Source of the DNA: Arthrobacter echini
Lineage (GTDB): Bacteria > Actinomycetota > Actinomycetes > Actinomycetales > Micrococcaceae
NCBI RefSeq assembly: GCF_004803505.1
Contig: NZ_SSWH01000007.1
Span: 62,001-126,000, forward strand
DNA: 64,000 bases
Direction: 5' to 3'
Under the pieces are notes generated by a model, which saw only the letters and a list, made by a program, of their open reading frames with translations, was not told the origin of the DNA and made no database searches. The translations under genes and the position numbers were made by a program. Shown here one piece after another: positions 18,784 through 30,063 of this stretch; the first letter of the stretch is position 1, and each line of letters opens with the position of its first letter.

Positions 18784-19110
18784 ATGGCAGGCCGGACGGC
18801 ACGAGCCCCTGAACCGGTGGAGCCGGTGGAACCCGTGCGCGCACGCGACGACGGACGGTATTCCAACGGTGGCTACAACGCCGGCATCGCGGTCTTCAGC
18901 TACATCGTTGGCGGGATCCTGGTGTGGAGTTTGATAGGCTGGGGCCTGGATTATGTCCTCGACACGCGCTTCCTGGTGCTGTTGGGAGCGTTCCTCGGTG
19001 CAGCAGGGGGTTTCTATCTCTCCCACATGCACAATCTCATCCGGCACCACTCCGATGATCCGCCCAGCGGGTCCGGGACGGCATCCGGATCCGGGACAGG
19101 AACGACATGA
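18784..19110 (+). CDS. AtpZ/AtpI-family small membrane protein
   Basis: 108 aa. An acidic, Pro/Glu-rich N-terminus precedes two membrane helices (about residues 38-58 and 62-82) joined by the short turn DYVLDTRFL. This two-helix hairpin with a Gly-rich second helix is typical of AtpZ/AtpI accessory proteins encoded ahead of atpB. It probably helps assemble Fo or handles divalent cations; the function is from family knowledge. It starts 1 nt after the preceding stop. Confidence 0.72.
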   Translation: MAGRTARAPEPVEPVEPVRARDDGRYSNGGYNAGIAVFSYIVGGILVWSLIGWGLDYVLDTRFLVLLGAFLGAAGGFYLSHMHNLIRHHSDDPPSGSGTASGSGTGTT

Positions 19111-19183
19111 CGTCCACAAGTTTCATGACTCGGACCAGTAATACGGTGGCCGAACACATCCTGCCCAACGATGGACACTGCAG

Positions 19184-19190
19184 AGAGGAA
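19184..19190 (+). promoter_or_regulatory. Ribosome-binding site fixing the atpB TTG start
   Basis: AGAGGAA, 5 nt before TTG 19196. It makes TTG the best start for subunit a. Confidence 0.6.
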
Positions 19191-19195
19191 ACGCG

Positions 19196-20017
19196 TTGAT
19201 CGCGCTTGCGCTCCCGGCCACGACAACCGACGACGGCTTCATCGCCCCCACGATCGAGGACACCCACTACCCCAACATTCTTCCCTGGGGGGGCGAGTAC
19301 GGTGTGATGTTCGAGGCCGGCTTCGGCAAGCAGATGGCGCTGATGATCCTCTCCGTGATCATCATCGCGACGTTCTTCCTCATCGCCTCACGACGTCGGC
19401 AGCTCGTGCCCGGCAAACTCCAGTTCCTCGGGGAGTCGGCCTACGGGTTCGTGCGCAACTCCATCGGCAAGGACATCATCGGCGGCCGGGACTTCATGAA
19501 GTACGTCCCCTGGCTGTTCACCGCGTTCTTCTTCGTCCTGGTGAACAACATCTTCGGCGCGATCCCGCTCCTGCAGATCCCCACGTTCTCGCACCCGGGC
19601 AGCGCCTACGCCATCGCCGCGATCTTCTTCGTGCTGTGGGTGGGCATCGGGCTCAAGAAGCACGGGCTCCGCTACCTGAAGCTGGCCGTGGTCCCCTCAG
19701 GGGTCCCCTGGCCCATCCTGATCATCGTGGTGCCGATCGAGATCATCTCGAACTTCATCGTCCGCCCGGTCACGCACTCGCTCCGACTGTTCGCGACCAT
19801 GCTCGCCGGACACCTCATCGTGACGCTCGCCGGATCGGCCATCGCCTACATGGTGGGAAGCGGAAGCATCCTCCTGCAGGGGACCAGCGTGCTCGTGCTC
19901 CTCGGCTTCATCGCGATGTACATGCTCGAGGCACTGATCATGGTCCTCCAGGCCTACGTGTTCACGCTGCTCGCCGCGATCTACATCGAAGGCGCGCTGC
20001 ACGCCGACGCCCACTGA
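19196..20017 (+). CDS. atpB: ATP synthase Fo subunit a
   Basis: Membrane stator subunit forming the proton half-channels against the c-ring. 273 aa with 5-6 membrane helices. The essential Arg region reads SNFIVRPVTHSLRLFATMLAGH, where the conserved Arg of helix 5 lies in HSLRLFATM. The C-terminal helix contains LEALIMVLQAYVFTLLAAIY. The start is TTG 19196, fixed by a strong AGAGGAA site. Confidence 0.96.
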   Translation: MIALALPATTTDDGFIAPTIEDTHYPNILPWGGEYGVMFEAGFGKQMALMILSVIIIATFFLIASRRRQLVPGKLQFLGESAYGFVRNSIGKDIIGGRDFMKYVPWLFTAFFFVLVNNIFGAIPLLQIPTFSHPGSAYAIAAIFFVLWVGIGLKKHGLRYLKLAVVPSGVPWPILIIVVPIEIISNFIVRPVTHSLRLFATMLAGHLIVTLAGSAIAYMVGSGSILLQGTSVLVLLGFIAMYMLEALIMVLQAYVFTLLAAIYIEGALHADAH

Positions 20018-20092
20018 TTCACACATGTCTTCCCCGTCGGGGATGATCCCAAGCAACCTGTCGCACCCGTGCGGCATCTTGAAAGGAACACA

Positions 20093-20308
20093 ATGGAAGT
20101 ACAGGGTAGCCTCAACCTCGTTGGATACGGTCTCTCCGCGATCGGCGGTGGTATCGGTGTGGGTCTCGTGTTCGCGGCCTACATCAACGGTGTCTCCCGC
20201 CAGCCCGAGGCGCAGCGTGTCCTCCAGCCCATCGCCTTCCTCGGCCTGGCACTCACCGAGGCGCTCGCCATCCTCGGCCTCGTCTTCGCGTTCGTCATCG
20301 GCGCCTAG
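20093..20308 (+). CDS. atpE: ATP synthase Fo subunit c
   Basis: 71-aa hairpin of two membrane helices forming the rotor ring. Helix 1 is the Gly-rich [19 protein letters not shown]. The polar loop is [10 protein letters not shown]. Helix 2 carries the proton-binding carboxylate E56 in [16 protein letters not shown]. The start is ATG 20093 with AAGGAA upstream, giving [11 protein letters not shown]; the in-frame ATG at 20069 is too far upstream. This family includes the target of diarylquinolines in mycobacteria. Confidence 0.97.
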   Translation: MEVQGSLNLVGYGLSAIGGGIGVGLVFAAYINGVSRQPEAQRVLQPIAFLGLALTEALAILGLVFAFVIGA

Positions 20309-20357
20309 CGGCGTCCGCTCCCGGAAGATGGTCGACACGTTGAAGAAAGAGGGGTGA

Positions 20358-20914
<557 letters not shown>

Positions 20915-20915
<1 letters not shown>

Positions 20916-21727
20916 TGGCCGGTATCTCTAGCGTCTCCCTGGCCACGGTGCTCGAGGAGCTCGAGCCGACGCTCTCCGGGGCGAGCCTGGCGCTGGCCGA
21001 GGAGCTCTTCGGGGTTCTGTCGATCCTCGATTCCAGTGCAGGACTGCGCCGGGCGCTCACGGATCCGTCGCGCACCGGCGAGGACAAGGCGACCCTGGTC
21101 GACCAGCTGATCGCCGGGCGCGTCTCCGCGGAGGCCTCGGACGTGGTCCGGAGGCTGGTCGAGGAGCGCTGGGCAGGTGTCCGGGACCTGGGAGACGCTC
21201 TCGAGCAGGTCGCGGCGACCGTGGTGATCGCGGTGGCGGAGCAGGGCGAGGGTGCCCAGGGGCTGGATCGGCTGGAGAACGAGCTGTTCTCCTTCATCCA
21301 GGTCGTGGCCTCCGACCACGACCTGCAGAGGGCGCTGTCCCAGACGCAGGCGGCGGATGAGTCGAAGATCGAACTCGCGCTGAAGCTCGTCCCGGGGGCG
21401 GGGCCGGCCGGAGCCCTGCTGATCACGCAGGCGGTGCGAGCGCCCCGCGGGCTCAAGCCGGCGGCGCTCGTCGACCGGTTCCTTGAGCTGGTCGCAGCAC
21501 GTCAGCAGCGCTGGATCGCGCACGTGAGCGTCACGCAACCACTTCAGGCCAACCAGTTCGAGCGGCTCGAGGCGGGCCTGAACGCGTTGTACGGCCGGGA
21601 GCTCAAGATCAACGTCACCGTCGATCCCTCGCTCATCGGCGGGGTCCGTGTCAGTGTCGGGGACGAGATGGTCGATTCGACGGTCGTCACGCGACTGTCG
21701 GAGCTGCGTCGGAAGCTGGCAGGGTAG
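20915..21727 (+). CDS. atpH: ATP synthase F1 subunit delta
   Basis: Joins the peripheral stalk to the top of F1. 270 aa, about 90 longer than the E. coli subunit, as is usual in actinobacteria where the N-terminal half is expanded. It is not the b-delta fusion of mycobacteria. The C-terminal signature is ALYGRELKINVTVDPSLIGG, followed by VRVSVGDEMVDSTVVTRL. The start ATG at 20915 overlaps the atpF stop. The 99-nt gap to atpA contains GCGCATGCGC and a purine-rich site. Confidence 0.94.
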
Positions 21728-21826
21728 GCGCATGCGCGCCGTCGGAGCCGAGTCACATCCACAGATACATCCACCGGTCGCCGGGCACGCCGCGGGGACC
21801 TACAACACAGGAGAGCAGGGACTGAG

Positions 21827-23461
21827 ATGGCCGAATTGACCATCAACGCCGAAGACGTCCGCAGTGCGTTGAACGACTTCGCGGCGTCTTACGAGCCCGG
21901 TAATGCGGAGCGTGTCGAAGTAGGACGCGTGAGTACCGCAAGTGACGGAATTGCCCGTGTGGAGGGTCTGCCCTCCGTCATGGCCAACGAGCTGCTGCGA
22001 TTCGAGGACGGCACGCTCGGACTCGCGCAGAACCTCGACACCCGCGAGATCGGCGTCGTGGTCCTCGGGGACTACACCGGGATCGAGCAGGGACAGGAAG
22101 TGCACCGTACGGGCGAGATCCTCTCGGTCCCGGTGGGCGATGCCTTCCTGGGCCGTGTCGTGGACCCGCTGGGCCAGCCCATCGACGATCTCGGGGAGAT
22201 CGCGGCGGAGGGTCGCCGCGCGCTCGAGACGCAGGCTCCCGGGGTGACGCAGCGCAAGTCGGTGCACGAGCCGATGCAGACCGGACTCAAGGCCATCGAC
22301 GCCATGATCCCGATCGGTCGCGGTCAGCGTCAGCTGATCATCGGTGACCGGCAGACCGGCAAGACCGCTATCGCCGTCGACACGATCATCAATCAGAAGG
22401 CCAACTGGGCCTCGGGGGACGTGGACAAGCAGGTTCGCTGCGTCTACGTGGCCATCGGCCAGAAGGCCTCGACCATCGCCGCCGTGCGTCAGACGCTGGA
22501 GGAGAAGGGTGCGCTGGAGTACACGACCATCGTCGCCTCCCCTGCGTCCGACCCGGCGGGCTTCAAGTACCTCGCTCCCTACGCGGGGTCCGCGATCGGT
22601 CAGCACTGGATGTATGCCGGCAAGCACGTCCTGATCGTCTTCGACGATCTGTCCAAGCAGGCCGAGGCGTACCGCGCCGTATCGTTGCTGCTTCGCCGTC
22701 CGCCGGGACGCGAGGCGTACCCGGGTGACGTGTTCTACCTGCACTCCCGTCTCCTCGAGCGTTGCGCCAAGCTCTCCGACGATCTGGGGGCGGGCTCCAT
22801 GACGGGGCTGCCGATCATCGAGACGAAGGCGAACGACGTCTCTGCGTACATTCCGACCAACGTCATCTCGATCACGGACGGCCAGATCTTCCTGCAGTCC
22901 GACCTGTTCAACGCCAACCAGCGTCCTGCTGTCGACGTCGGGGTGTCGGTCTCGCGCGTCGGTGGCGCCGCACAGGTGAAGTCGATGAAGAAGGTCTCCG
23001 GAACGCTGAAGCTGGACCTCGCCCAGTACCGCGACATGCAGTCGTTCGCGATGTTCGCCTCGGACCTCGATGCGGCCTCACGCCAGCAGCTGACCCGCGG
23101 TGCTCGCCTGATGGAGCTGCTCAAGCAGGGACAGTACTCACCCATGCCCGTCGAACAGCAGGTGGTCTCCATCTGGGCCGGAACCAGCGGCTATCTCGAC
23201 GACGTACCGGTGGAGGACATCAACCGCTTCGAGACGGAGTTCCTGGAGCATCTCGGCCACAGGTCGCAGATCCTCACCACCCTGGCCCAGACCGGGAAGA
23301 TGGAGGACTCCACGACCGAGGAGCTGAAGAGTCAGATCATCGACTTCAAGCAGGGATTCTTCGGTCAGGGTGCCGACGGCTTCAGTGCCGGGCACGAGGA
23401 GCACGAGGCGATCGACGCCGACTCGGTCGAGCAGGAGAAGATCGTCAGGCAGAAGCGCTAG
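21827..23461 (+). CDS. atpA: ATP synthase F1 subunit alpha
   Basis: Regulatory, non-catalytic nucleotide-binding subunit of F1. 544 aa. An N-terminal beta-barrel is followed by Walker A GDRQTGKT (residues 173-180) and the Walker B region [11 protein letters not shown], and the family signature [14 protein letters not shown] lies further on. The C-terminal helical domain ends with an acidic tail. GGGACTGAG upstream of ATG 21827 is the probable ribosome-binding site. Confidence 0.98.
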   Translation: MAELTINAEDVRSALNDFAASYEPGNAERVEVGRVSTASDGIARVEGLPSVMANELLRFEDGTLGLAQNLDTREIGVVVLGDYTGIEQGQEVHRTGEILSVPVGDAFLGRVVDPLGQPIDDLGEIAAEGRRALETQAPGVTQRKSVHEPMQTGLKAIDAMIPIGRGQRQLIIGDRQTGKTAIAVDTIINQKANWASGDVDKQVRCVYVAIGQKASTIAAVRQTLEEKGALEYTTIVASPASDPAGFKYLAPYAGSAIGQHWMYAGKHVLIVFDDLSKQAEAYRAVSLLLRRPPGREAYPGDVFYLHSRLLERCAKLSDDLGAGSMTGLPIIETKANDVSAYIPTNVISITDGQIFLQSDLFNANQRPAVDVGVSVSRVGGAAQVKSMKKVSGTLKLDLAQYRDMQSFAMFASDLDAASRQQLTRGARLMELLKQGQYSPMPVEQQVVSIWAGTSGYLDDVPVEDINRFETEFLEHLGHRSQILTTLAQTGKMEDSTTEELKSQIIDFKQGFFGQGADGFSAGHEEHEAIDADSVEQEKIVRQKR

Positions 23462-23552
23462 GGAACCGGCGGGGCCGGGAGGACAGGATCCTCCCGGCCC
23501 GCAGGACCCCGGCACGATCGCTTCCAGGACGGGAGCGAAAGAAAGGACACTC

Positions 23553-24446
23553 ATGGCAGCCCAGATCCGGGTCTACCGCCAGAAGATCGCCTCGACCACG
23601 TCGACGCGGAAGATCTTCAAGGCGATGGAGCTGATCGCGACGTCTCGCATCGGCAAGGCACGCTCGCGTGTGTCGGCGGCCCTGCCGTACGCCAATGCGA
23701 TCACCCGTGCGGTTTCAGCCGTATCCTCGCAGACGGAGGTCGATCATCCCCTGACGACGGAGCGCAGTGAGGTCAGGCGGGCCGCCGTTCTCGTCCTCAC
23801 CTCGGATCGTGGTCTTGCCGGGTCCTACTCGGCGAGTGCCCTGAAGCAGGCCGAGGGCCTGTTCGAGGTACTGCGTGCGGACGGCAAGGAGATCCAGGCG
23901 TACGTCGTCGGACGCAAGGGCCAGCAGTACTTCGACTTCCGGCGTCGGGACTACGAGCGGGTGTGGACCGGAGGAACGGACGCTCCCGAATTCGAGACCG
24001 CGCGTGAGATCGGGGAAGCCCTGCTGTCCACCTTCCTGACGGACTTCGAGGAGGGCGGAGTGGACGAGATCCACGTCGTCTACACGAAGTTCCGTTCGAT
24101 GGTGGTCCAGGAACCAGCCGTGATGCGTCTGCTCCCACTCGAAGTGGTCGAGGAACAGGTGCAGCAGCCCGGCGACCTGCTGCCGCTCTACGAGTACGAG
24201 CCGGCACCGGAGGAAGTCCTCGACGCCCTGCTGCCGCGCTACATCGAGTCCCGGATCTTCGCGGCGATGCTGCAGTCCGCGGCCAGCGAGCTCGCGGCGC
24301 GCCAGCGGGCCATGAAGTCGGCCGGCGACAACGCGACGGAGCTGATCAAGCAGTACACCAGGCTCCGCAACACCGCGCGCCAGGCGGAGATCACGCAGGA
24401 GCTCTCCGAGATCGTCGCCGGCGCAGACGCGCTCAGCGCGTCCTGA
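23553..24446 (+). CDS. atpG: ATP synthase F1 subunit gamma
   Basis: Central rotor shaft, 297 aa. The N-terminal coiled-coil helix reads [20 protein letters not shown], followed by [12 protein letters not shown]. The Rossmann-like middle contains [17 protein letters not shown], and the C-terminal helix has [20 protein letters not shown]. The start is ATG 23553 with GAAAGGA upstream; the in-frame upstream extension runs through atpA and is rejected. Confidence 0.97.
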   Translation: MAAQIRVYRQKIASTTSTRKIFKAMELIATSRIGKARSRVSAALPYANAITRAVSAVSSQTEVDHPLTTERSEVRRAAVLVLTSDRGLAGSYSASALKQAEGLFEVLRADGKEIQAYVVGRKGQQYFDFRRRDYERVWTGGTDAPEFETAREIGEALLSTFLTDFEEGGVDEIHVVYTKFRSMVVQEPAVMRLLPLEVVEEQVQQPGDLLPLYEYEPAPEEVLDALLPRYIESRIFAAMLQSAASELAARQRAMKSAGDNATELIKQYTRLRNTARQAEITQELSEIVAGADALSAS

Positions 24447-24492
24447 CGTCCTCCCCGGAGTTCCCACGGACGCCGGGCGCACCATCAGCTAG

Positions 24493-25992
<1,500 letters not shown>

Positions 25993-25997
25993 CACCG

Positions 25998-26291
25998 ATG
26001 GCATCCAACGGTGAACTGGAGGTCGAGATCGTGGCCGCCGACCACTTCGTGTGGTCGGGTGCCGCCCGCTCGGTCAGTGCCCGCACCTCCAACGGTGATA
26101 TCGGGATCCTGCCCGGTCACACCCCGATCCTCGCGGTCCTCGAGGCGGGGGAGCTCGCCGTGGTACCGGTGAGCGGGGAGCGGATCGTGGTGGGGGTCGA
26201 CGGCGGTTTCTTCTCCGTCGACTCGAACCGCGTGGTGATCGTCGCGGACAACGCGCAGGTCGGTGGTTCAGTGCCCTCGGAAGCGCCCTAA
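25998..26291 (+). CDS. atpC: ATP synthase F1 subunit epsilon (short form)
   Basis: 97 aa, containing the N-terminal beta-barrel domain only: LEVEIVAADHFVWSGAAR, the conserved GDIGILPGHTPILAVLEAGEL, and VVGVDGGFFSVDSNRVVIVAD. The two-helix C-terminal inhibitory domain found in E. coli (138 aa total) is absent, as in several related actinobacteria. Control of ATP hydrolysis by an extended epsilon C-terminus is therefore not possible here. It starts 5 nt after atpD. Confidence 0.93.
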   Translation: MASNGELEVEIVAADHFVWSGAARSVSARTSNGDIGILPGHTPILAVLEAGELAVVPVSGERIVVGVDGGFFSVDSNRVVIVADNAQVGGSVPSEAP

Positions 26292-26300
26292 GGTCCCACG

Positions 26301-26732
26301 GTGGAGCCTCTGGGAGCGGCGTTCGGTGTCCTGGCGGTCGGGTTCGCCCTGCTCATCGGCGTGCTCGGTGCTTTCCTGCTCCGCCGGTACCACCTCGCGC
26401 GTGCACTGGGCACCGTCGACGCCTCCATCCGCCTTCCGCCCAGCGGCTGGCGGGTGGGGGTCTGTCGTTATACGGACCGGCATCTGGAGTGGCTCAGTCT
26501 GCTCTCGCTGAGTCCGATCCCCAGGTTCCGGTTCCTGCGCAGCTCCCTCTCCGTCGCCGGGTGGCGGACAGCCACGGACGCCGAGCGCACGCGGGTCCCG
26601 CCCGGCGCGATCATCGTGCAGCTCACCCACGACGGGGAGTCGTTCGACCTCGCCATGCAGTACGACGTCTACGCAGGTCTGTCCTCGTGGATCGAGGCCG
26701 GTCCGGTGATCGGTATCGGCACCTGGCGCTGA
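26301..26732 (+). CDS. DUF2550 membrane protein
   Basis: 143 aa. One N-terminal membrane helix (about residues 6-28) ends in RRYHLARALG. A compact soluble domain follows: GWRVGVCRYTDRHLEWLSLLSLS, PGAIIVQLTHDGESFDLAMQ, and YDVYAGLSSWIEAGP. The family is regularly encoded directly after atpC in actinobacteria, and its biochemical role is unknown. The start is GTG 26301, 9 nt after atpC, so it is probably the last gene of the ATP synthase transcript. Confidence 0.85.
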   Translation: MEPLGAAFGVLAVGFALLIGVLGAFLLRRYHLARALGTVDASIRLPPSGWRVGVCRYTDRHLEWLSLLSLSPIPRFRFLRSSLSVAGWRTATDAERTRVPPGAIIVQLTHDGESFDLAMQYDVYAGLSSWIEAGPVIGIGTWR

Positions 26733-26753
26733 CGCTCAGATGTGGTGGGCCGA

Positions 26754-26768
26754 CCCGGCGCTGCCGGG
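26754..26768. terminator. Small hairpin between convergent genes
   Basis: CCCGGC-GCT-GCCGGG, a 6-bp GC stem in the 39-nt gap between the DUF2550 and nagA 3' ends. It could terminate from both sides. There is no U-run. Confidence 0.35.
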
Positions 26769-26771
26769 CGC

Positions 26772-28010
26772 TCAGGCATCGAGTTCGAGCGGACGTACCC
26801 ACACACCGTTGCGCAGCACGCCTCTGAGCTCGAGTCCGGGCGTGACGATCACGGCATCCGCCCGCAGTCCGAGCCCCAGGCAGCCGAGCTCGTCGGACAC
26901 ACCGAGGACGGCGGCGGGCACCGCCGTGGCCGAGCGGACGGCGTCGCGCAGATCCACTCCCGCTGCGACGGTGGTCCTGACCACGTCGAGCAGGGTGCCT
27001 GAACCGCCGGCCAGGGCGCCCGTCGCCGTGAGCACCGCCGTGCCGTCCACCAGGGTGATGTCGCTGCCGCCCAGTCGGTGGATCCCCGATTCGGTGCCCG
27101 TCGCTGCGTTGGAATCACTGACCAGGAGGATGTTCTCCGAGCCGGCGATGGTGAAGGCCATGCGGACCGTGTCGGCGTGCAGGTGCACGTTGTCGGCGAT
27201 GAGCTCGACGGCGATCTCTCCCGCATGGGCGCGCTGCAGCAGCAGCGGTACCGGGCCCGGGGAGCGATGGTGGATCGCGGGCATCGCATTGAAGAGATGG
27301 GTGGCCGTGGGCCTGCCGCTGAAACCTGCGAAGCCCGTGGAGGCCAGTTCCTCGTTGATCAGATCCAGCGCCGCCCCGGTCTGCTCCGAGGAACTGTCCG
27401 TGTGCCCGATGGAGGGGATGACGCCGTGCATCACGAGCTCGTAGACGAGGACGTCGCTGCCGCGCAGCTCCGGGGCATAGGTCATGGAGGCAAGGTGTCC
27501 GCGACCCGCCGCGACGAGCCGCGCGACGTCGTCCTGGACGGGTAGCCGGAGAAACGCGGGATCGTGAGCGCCGCTGCGCTCCGGCGAGAGGAAGGGCCCC
27601 TCGGCGTGGATGCCTGCGAGCAGACCGGCGTCCGCTGCGTCGGCGAGCCGGGCGAAGGACCGCTCGAGGTCCGTCAGCGGTGCGGCGACGGTACTCGCGA
27701 GGACGGACGTCGAACCGCTGCGATGGAGGTGCCTGGTGGCCGTCTCGATGTCCGCGGCCGAGCCCGAGGTGAAGTCTCCTCCGGCGGCACCGTGGCAGTG
27801 CAGATCGATGAGCCCCGGGAGCACCAGATACCCCTCGGGAAGGCGCAGCACGGGTTCGGTGACCGGGTCGGATCCCGGAGACCCCTCCGGGGCCGGACCT
27901 ACCTCGGTGATGCGGGTGCCGTCCCAGCGCAGGACGCCGTCCTCGACGATCCCCGCTTCGGTCACCAGGCGGCCGGAGAGGGCAGTGGGCGTTCCGTTCG
28001 ACAGGACCAT
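26772..28010 (-). CDS. nagA: N-acetylglucosamine-6-phosphate deacetylase
   Basis: Amidohydrolase-superfamily enzyme that removes acetate from GlcNAc-6-P, used in amino-sugar and cell-wall recycling. About 412 aa. It contains LPGLIDLHCHGAAGGDF, IHAEGPFLSPERSGAHDPAF, IGHTDSSSEQ, THLFNAMPAIHHR and LVSDSNAATG, the metal- and substrate-binding series of NagA. The start is ATG 28010. It is 7 nt downstream of TAGACT and lacks a Shine-Dalgarno site, suggesting a leaderless mRNA. The in-frame upstream extension to 28037 is rejected. Confidence 0.93.
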   Translation of the reverse strand: MVLSNGTPTALSGRLVTEAGIVEDGVLRWDGTRITEVGPAPEGSPGSDPVTEPVLRLPEGYLVLPGLIDLHCHGAAGGDFTSGSAADIETATRHLHRSGSTSVLASTVAAPLTDLERSFARLADAADAGLLAGIHAEGPFLSPERSGAHDPAFLRLPVQDDVARLVAAGRGHLASMTYAPELRGSDVLVYELVMHGVIPSIGHTDSSSEQTGAALDLINEELASTGFAGFSGRPTATHLFNAMPAIHHRSPGPVPLLLQRAHAGEIAVELIADNVHLHADTVRMAFTIAGSENILLVSDSNAATGTESGIHRLGGSDITLVDGTAVLTATGALAGGSGTLLDVVRTTVAAGVDLRDAVRSATAVPAAVLGVSDELGCLGLGLRADAVIVTPGLELRGVLRNGVWVRPLELDA

Positions 28011-28017
28011 GGTCGCC

Positions 28018-28023
28018 AGTCTA
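28018..28023 (-). promoter_or_regulatory. -10 element of leaderless nagA
   Basis: TAGACT with a 7-nt spacer to ATG 28010. No Shine-Dalgarno site was seen. Confidence 0.6.
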
Positions 28024-28076
28024 GGCGGTCCCCTCACGGACCGGCCGGAAGCGGGAGCGGCGGGACCCGGACGATA

Positions 28077-28772
28077 CTAGAACAGGCGGGAGGCGCTGTC
28101 GTCGACGCCGCGCATGGCATCGTAGTCGAGCGTGAGGCAGTCGATCCCGCGGTCCGCGGCCAGGACGCGGGCCTGCGGCTTGATCTGCTGGGCGGCGAAG
28201 ACGCCGCGAACGGGTGCGAGGTTGGGGTCCCGCCCCAGCAGCTCCAGGTAACGTGTGAGCTGCTCCACGCCGTCGATGTCCCCGCGCCGCTTCAGCTCGA
28301 TGGCCACGGTGCGTCCCTCGGGGTCGCGCGCCAGGATGTCCACCGGACCGATGGCCGTCATGTACTCGCGGCGGATGAGGGTGGAGCCGGCGCCCAGGAG
28401 ATCGATCTGCTCCGCGAGGAGGCGTTGCAGATCGGCCTCGACGCCGTCCTTGACGAGTCCCGGATCCACACCGAGATCGTGCGAGGAGTCGTGGAGCTGC
28501 TCCCGGATGGCGATCACCAGCCGGTCATCCGTCTTGGCGTGCTGCACCGTCCAGATCTCGATGATCCCCTCGGCACGCTCGGCGTCGTCGGGCTCGGTGA
28601 CCCGGAGGGAGGCCGGGGGGCTCATCCAGTTGAGCGGCTTGTAGGAGCCGCCGTCGGAGTGGACGAGGACGGAGCCGTCCGCCTTGACCAGGAGCAGCCG
28701 CGTGGCCAGAGGCAGATGAGCCCGGAGCCGGCCGATGTAGTCGACGGAGCAGCGGGCAATGACGAGACGCAC
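28077..28772 (-). CDS. nucS: Mismatch-specific endonuclease NucS/EndoMS
   Basis: Double-strand-cutting mismatch endonuclease that replaces MutS/MutL repair in many actinobacteria. 231 aa. The N-terminal DNA-binding and dimerisation domain starts [17 protein letters not shown]. The RecB-type nuclease core has [18 protein letters not shown], with D145, E159 and K161 as the predicted metal-binding and catalytic residues. The C-terminus ends SASRLF, resembling a sliding-clamp-binding tail. The start is GTG 28772, 7 nt after TAGAGT, which suggests a leaderless mRNA. It is divergent from a small zinc-binding gene. Confidence 0.94.
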   Translation of the reverse strand: MRLVIARCSVDYIGRLRAHLPLATRLLLVKADGSVLVHSDGGSYKPLNWMSPPASLRVTEPDDAERAEGIIEIWTVQHAKTDDRLVIAIREQLHDSSHDLGVDPGLVKDGVEADLQRLLAEQIDLLGAGSTLIRREYMTAIGPVDILARDPEGRTVAIELKRRGDIDGVEQLTRYLELLGRDPNLAPVRGVFAAQQIKPQARVLAADRGIDCLTLDYDAMRGVDDSASRLF

Positions 28773-28779
28773 GACGACG

Positions 28780-28785
28780 ACTCTA
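28780..28785 (-). promoter_or_regulatory. -10 element of leaderless nucS
   Basis: TAGAGT with a 7-nt spacer to GTG 28772. Confidence 0.6.
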
Positions 28786-28843
28786 CCGTCCGGTGAACGG
28801 TACTGGTGGTGCTCGGGGTGCGAAGGGAGGGGGCGCCGAATGG

Positions 28844-28849
28844 CAAACT
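28844..28849 (+). promoter_or_regulatory. -10-like element of the small zinc protein gene
   Basis: CAAACT with a 6-nt spacer (GGGGTG) to GTG 28856. It departs from TANNNT at the first base, so it is weaker than the other sites. Confidence 0.4.
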
Positions 28850-28855
28850 GGGGTG

Positions 28856-29176
28856 GTGCCCCGTTCCAATCGTCCGAAGCGACCCGTGGTGGCGCGGTCC
28901 AAGTGGACCGCGCCTGCAGAGATCGATCTCGAGCGTGCCCGCGCGGGGATACCGCAGCACGAGTCGGCGCCCGACGGGGAATGGGCGGTACGGCGCATCA
29001 CGGAGCGCAATGCATCCAAGACCTATACCTGCCCGGGCTGCAACAGGTCGATCCTGCCCGGAACAGCCCACCTCGTCGTCTGGCGCGAGGACTCCTTCTT
29101 CGGTCACGAGGCCGCTCTGGCCGACCGCAGGCATTGGCACGTGCGCTGCTGGCAGACCCGGAGCTTCCGCTACTGA
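28856..29176 (+). CDS. Small zinc-binding protein divergent from nucS
   Basis: 106 aa, not assigned to a characterised family. The basic N-terminus reads [16 protein letters not shown], and an Arg-rich stretch around [10 protein letters not shown] precedes a single compact zinc site: [20 protein letters not shown] with CxxC, then HWHVRCW with HxxC. This CxxC...HxxC layout resembles small HNH-like or zinc-ribbon nucleic-acid binders. The GTG start at 28856 lacks a Shine-Dalgarno site but sits 6 nt after CAAACT. The gene shares an upstream region with nucS, so a link to DNA repair is possible but unproven. Confidence 0.75.
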   Translation: MPRSNRPKRPVVARSKWTAPAEIDLERARAGIPQHESAPDGEWAVRRITERNASKTYTCPGCNRSILPGTAHLVVWREDSFFGHEAALADRRHWHVRCWQTRSFRY

Positions 29177-29217
29177 TCAGGTCAGTGCCGGTGCAGGATA
29201 GAAGCGTCCCGCCGATT

Positions 29218-29223
29218 TACACT
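29218..29223 (+). promoter_or_regulatory. -10 element of leaderless hydrolase gene
   Basis: TACACT with a 6-nt spacer to ATG 29230. Confidence 0.6.
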
Positions 29224-29229
29224 GGGGCC

Positions 29230-30039
29230 ATGTCCAGTGAATCCCCCGAATACACGTTCACCACCGCCGACAAGGCCACCGAGATCCGCGCCTCGACCGT
29301 TCTTCCCGCGGATCGCCGCAACATCGAGCTGCGCACCGAGGATTCCCTGACGCTCGTCGGTGAGCTGGCCACACCTGCCGGACGTCCACCCGTGGCGACC
29401 CTGGTGATGCTGCACCCGCTGCCCACCCACGGTGGCTTCATGGATTCCCACGTCTACAGGAAGGCCTCCTTCCGCCTGCCGGCGCTGGCGGATCTGGCGA
29501 TCCTGCGCTTCAACACGCGCGGAACGTGTTCGCCCAGGGGCTGCAGCGAGGGCACGTTCGACGGCGGCGACGGCGAACGACTGGACCTGCAGGCCGCCGT
29601 CGACTGGGCGCGGGCCGAGGGACTGCCGGACATCTGGCTCGTGGGCTGGTCCTTCGGGACCGAACTGTGCCTGAAGTACGGTGCCTCGGTGCCGATCGCG
29701 GAGCACATCAAGGGCGCCATTCTGCTCTCACCCCCGCTGCACCGCGCCGATGACACGGATCTGGACTCCTGGCGCGAGAGCGGGCTGCCCCTGAAGGTCC
29801 TCGTGCCCGAACTCGACGACTATCTGGTTCCGGCCGACGCCGTCGACAGATTCGCACGCGTACCGCAGGCCGAGGTGCTGGGAGTCGACGGCGCCAAGCA
29901 CCTGTGGGTGGGCGAGAAGTTCGCGGGCCGGGTACTGAACGAGATCGTCGGCACGGTCAGGCCCGACGTCGAGCTTCCCCTGCCGACGCAGTGGACCGGC
30001 CCGGCCGCCGTCGCGCCGGCCCCGCTGCCCACGGGCTGA
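29230..30039 (+). CDS. Alpha/beta hydrolase
   Basis: 269 aa. The oxyanion region reads MLHPLPTHGGFMDSHVY. The nucleophile elbow is GWSFGTE with S141. The acid region is VPELDDYLVPADAV and the catalytic His lies in DGAKHLWVG. This type resembles the dienelactone-hydrolase/KTSC-like cytosolic hydrolases that lack a lid domain. The substrate is unknown. The ATG at 29230 is chosen over longer in-frame starts because of the leaderless-type TACACT just upstream and the absence of similarity before it. Confidence 0.85.
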   Translation: MSSESPEYTFTTADKATEIRASTVLPADRRNIELRTEDSLTLVGELATPAGRPPVATLVMLHPLPTHGGFMDSHVYRKASFRLPALADLAILRFNTRGTCSPRGCSEGTFDGGDGERLDLQAAVDWARAEGLPDIWLVGWSFGTELCLKYGASVPIAEHIKGAILLSPPLHRADDTDLDSWRESGLPLKVLVPELDDYLVPADAVDRFARVPQAEVLGVDGAKHLWVGEKFAGRVLNEIVGTVRPDVELPLPTQWTGPAAVAPAPLPTG

Positions 30040-30063
30040 CGGGCCGGGTCGCTACGGGAGCGC

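Noticed and set aside
18935-18940. TAGGCT hexamer inside the AtpZ-like gene as an internal promoter
   Set aside because: A -35 candidate, TTGGCG, lies 21 nt upstream, too far for a standard spacer. The operon reads through, so this was not listed as a promoter.
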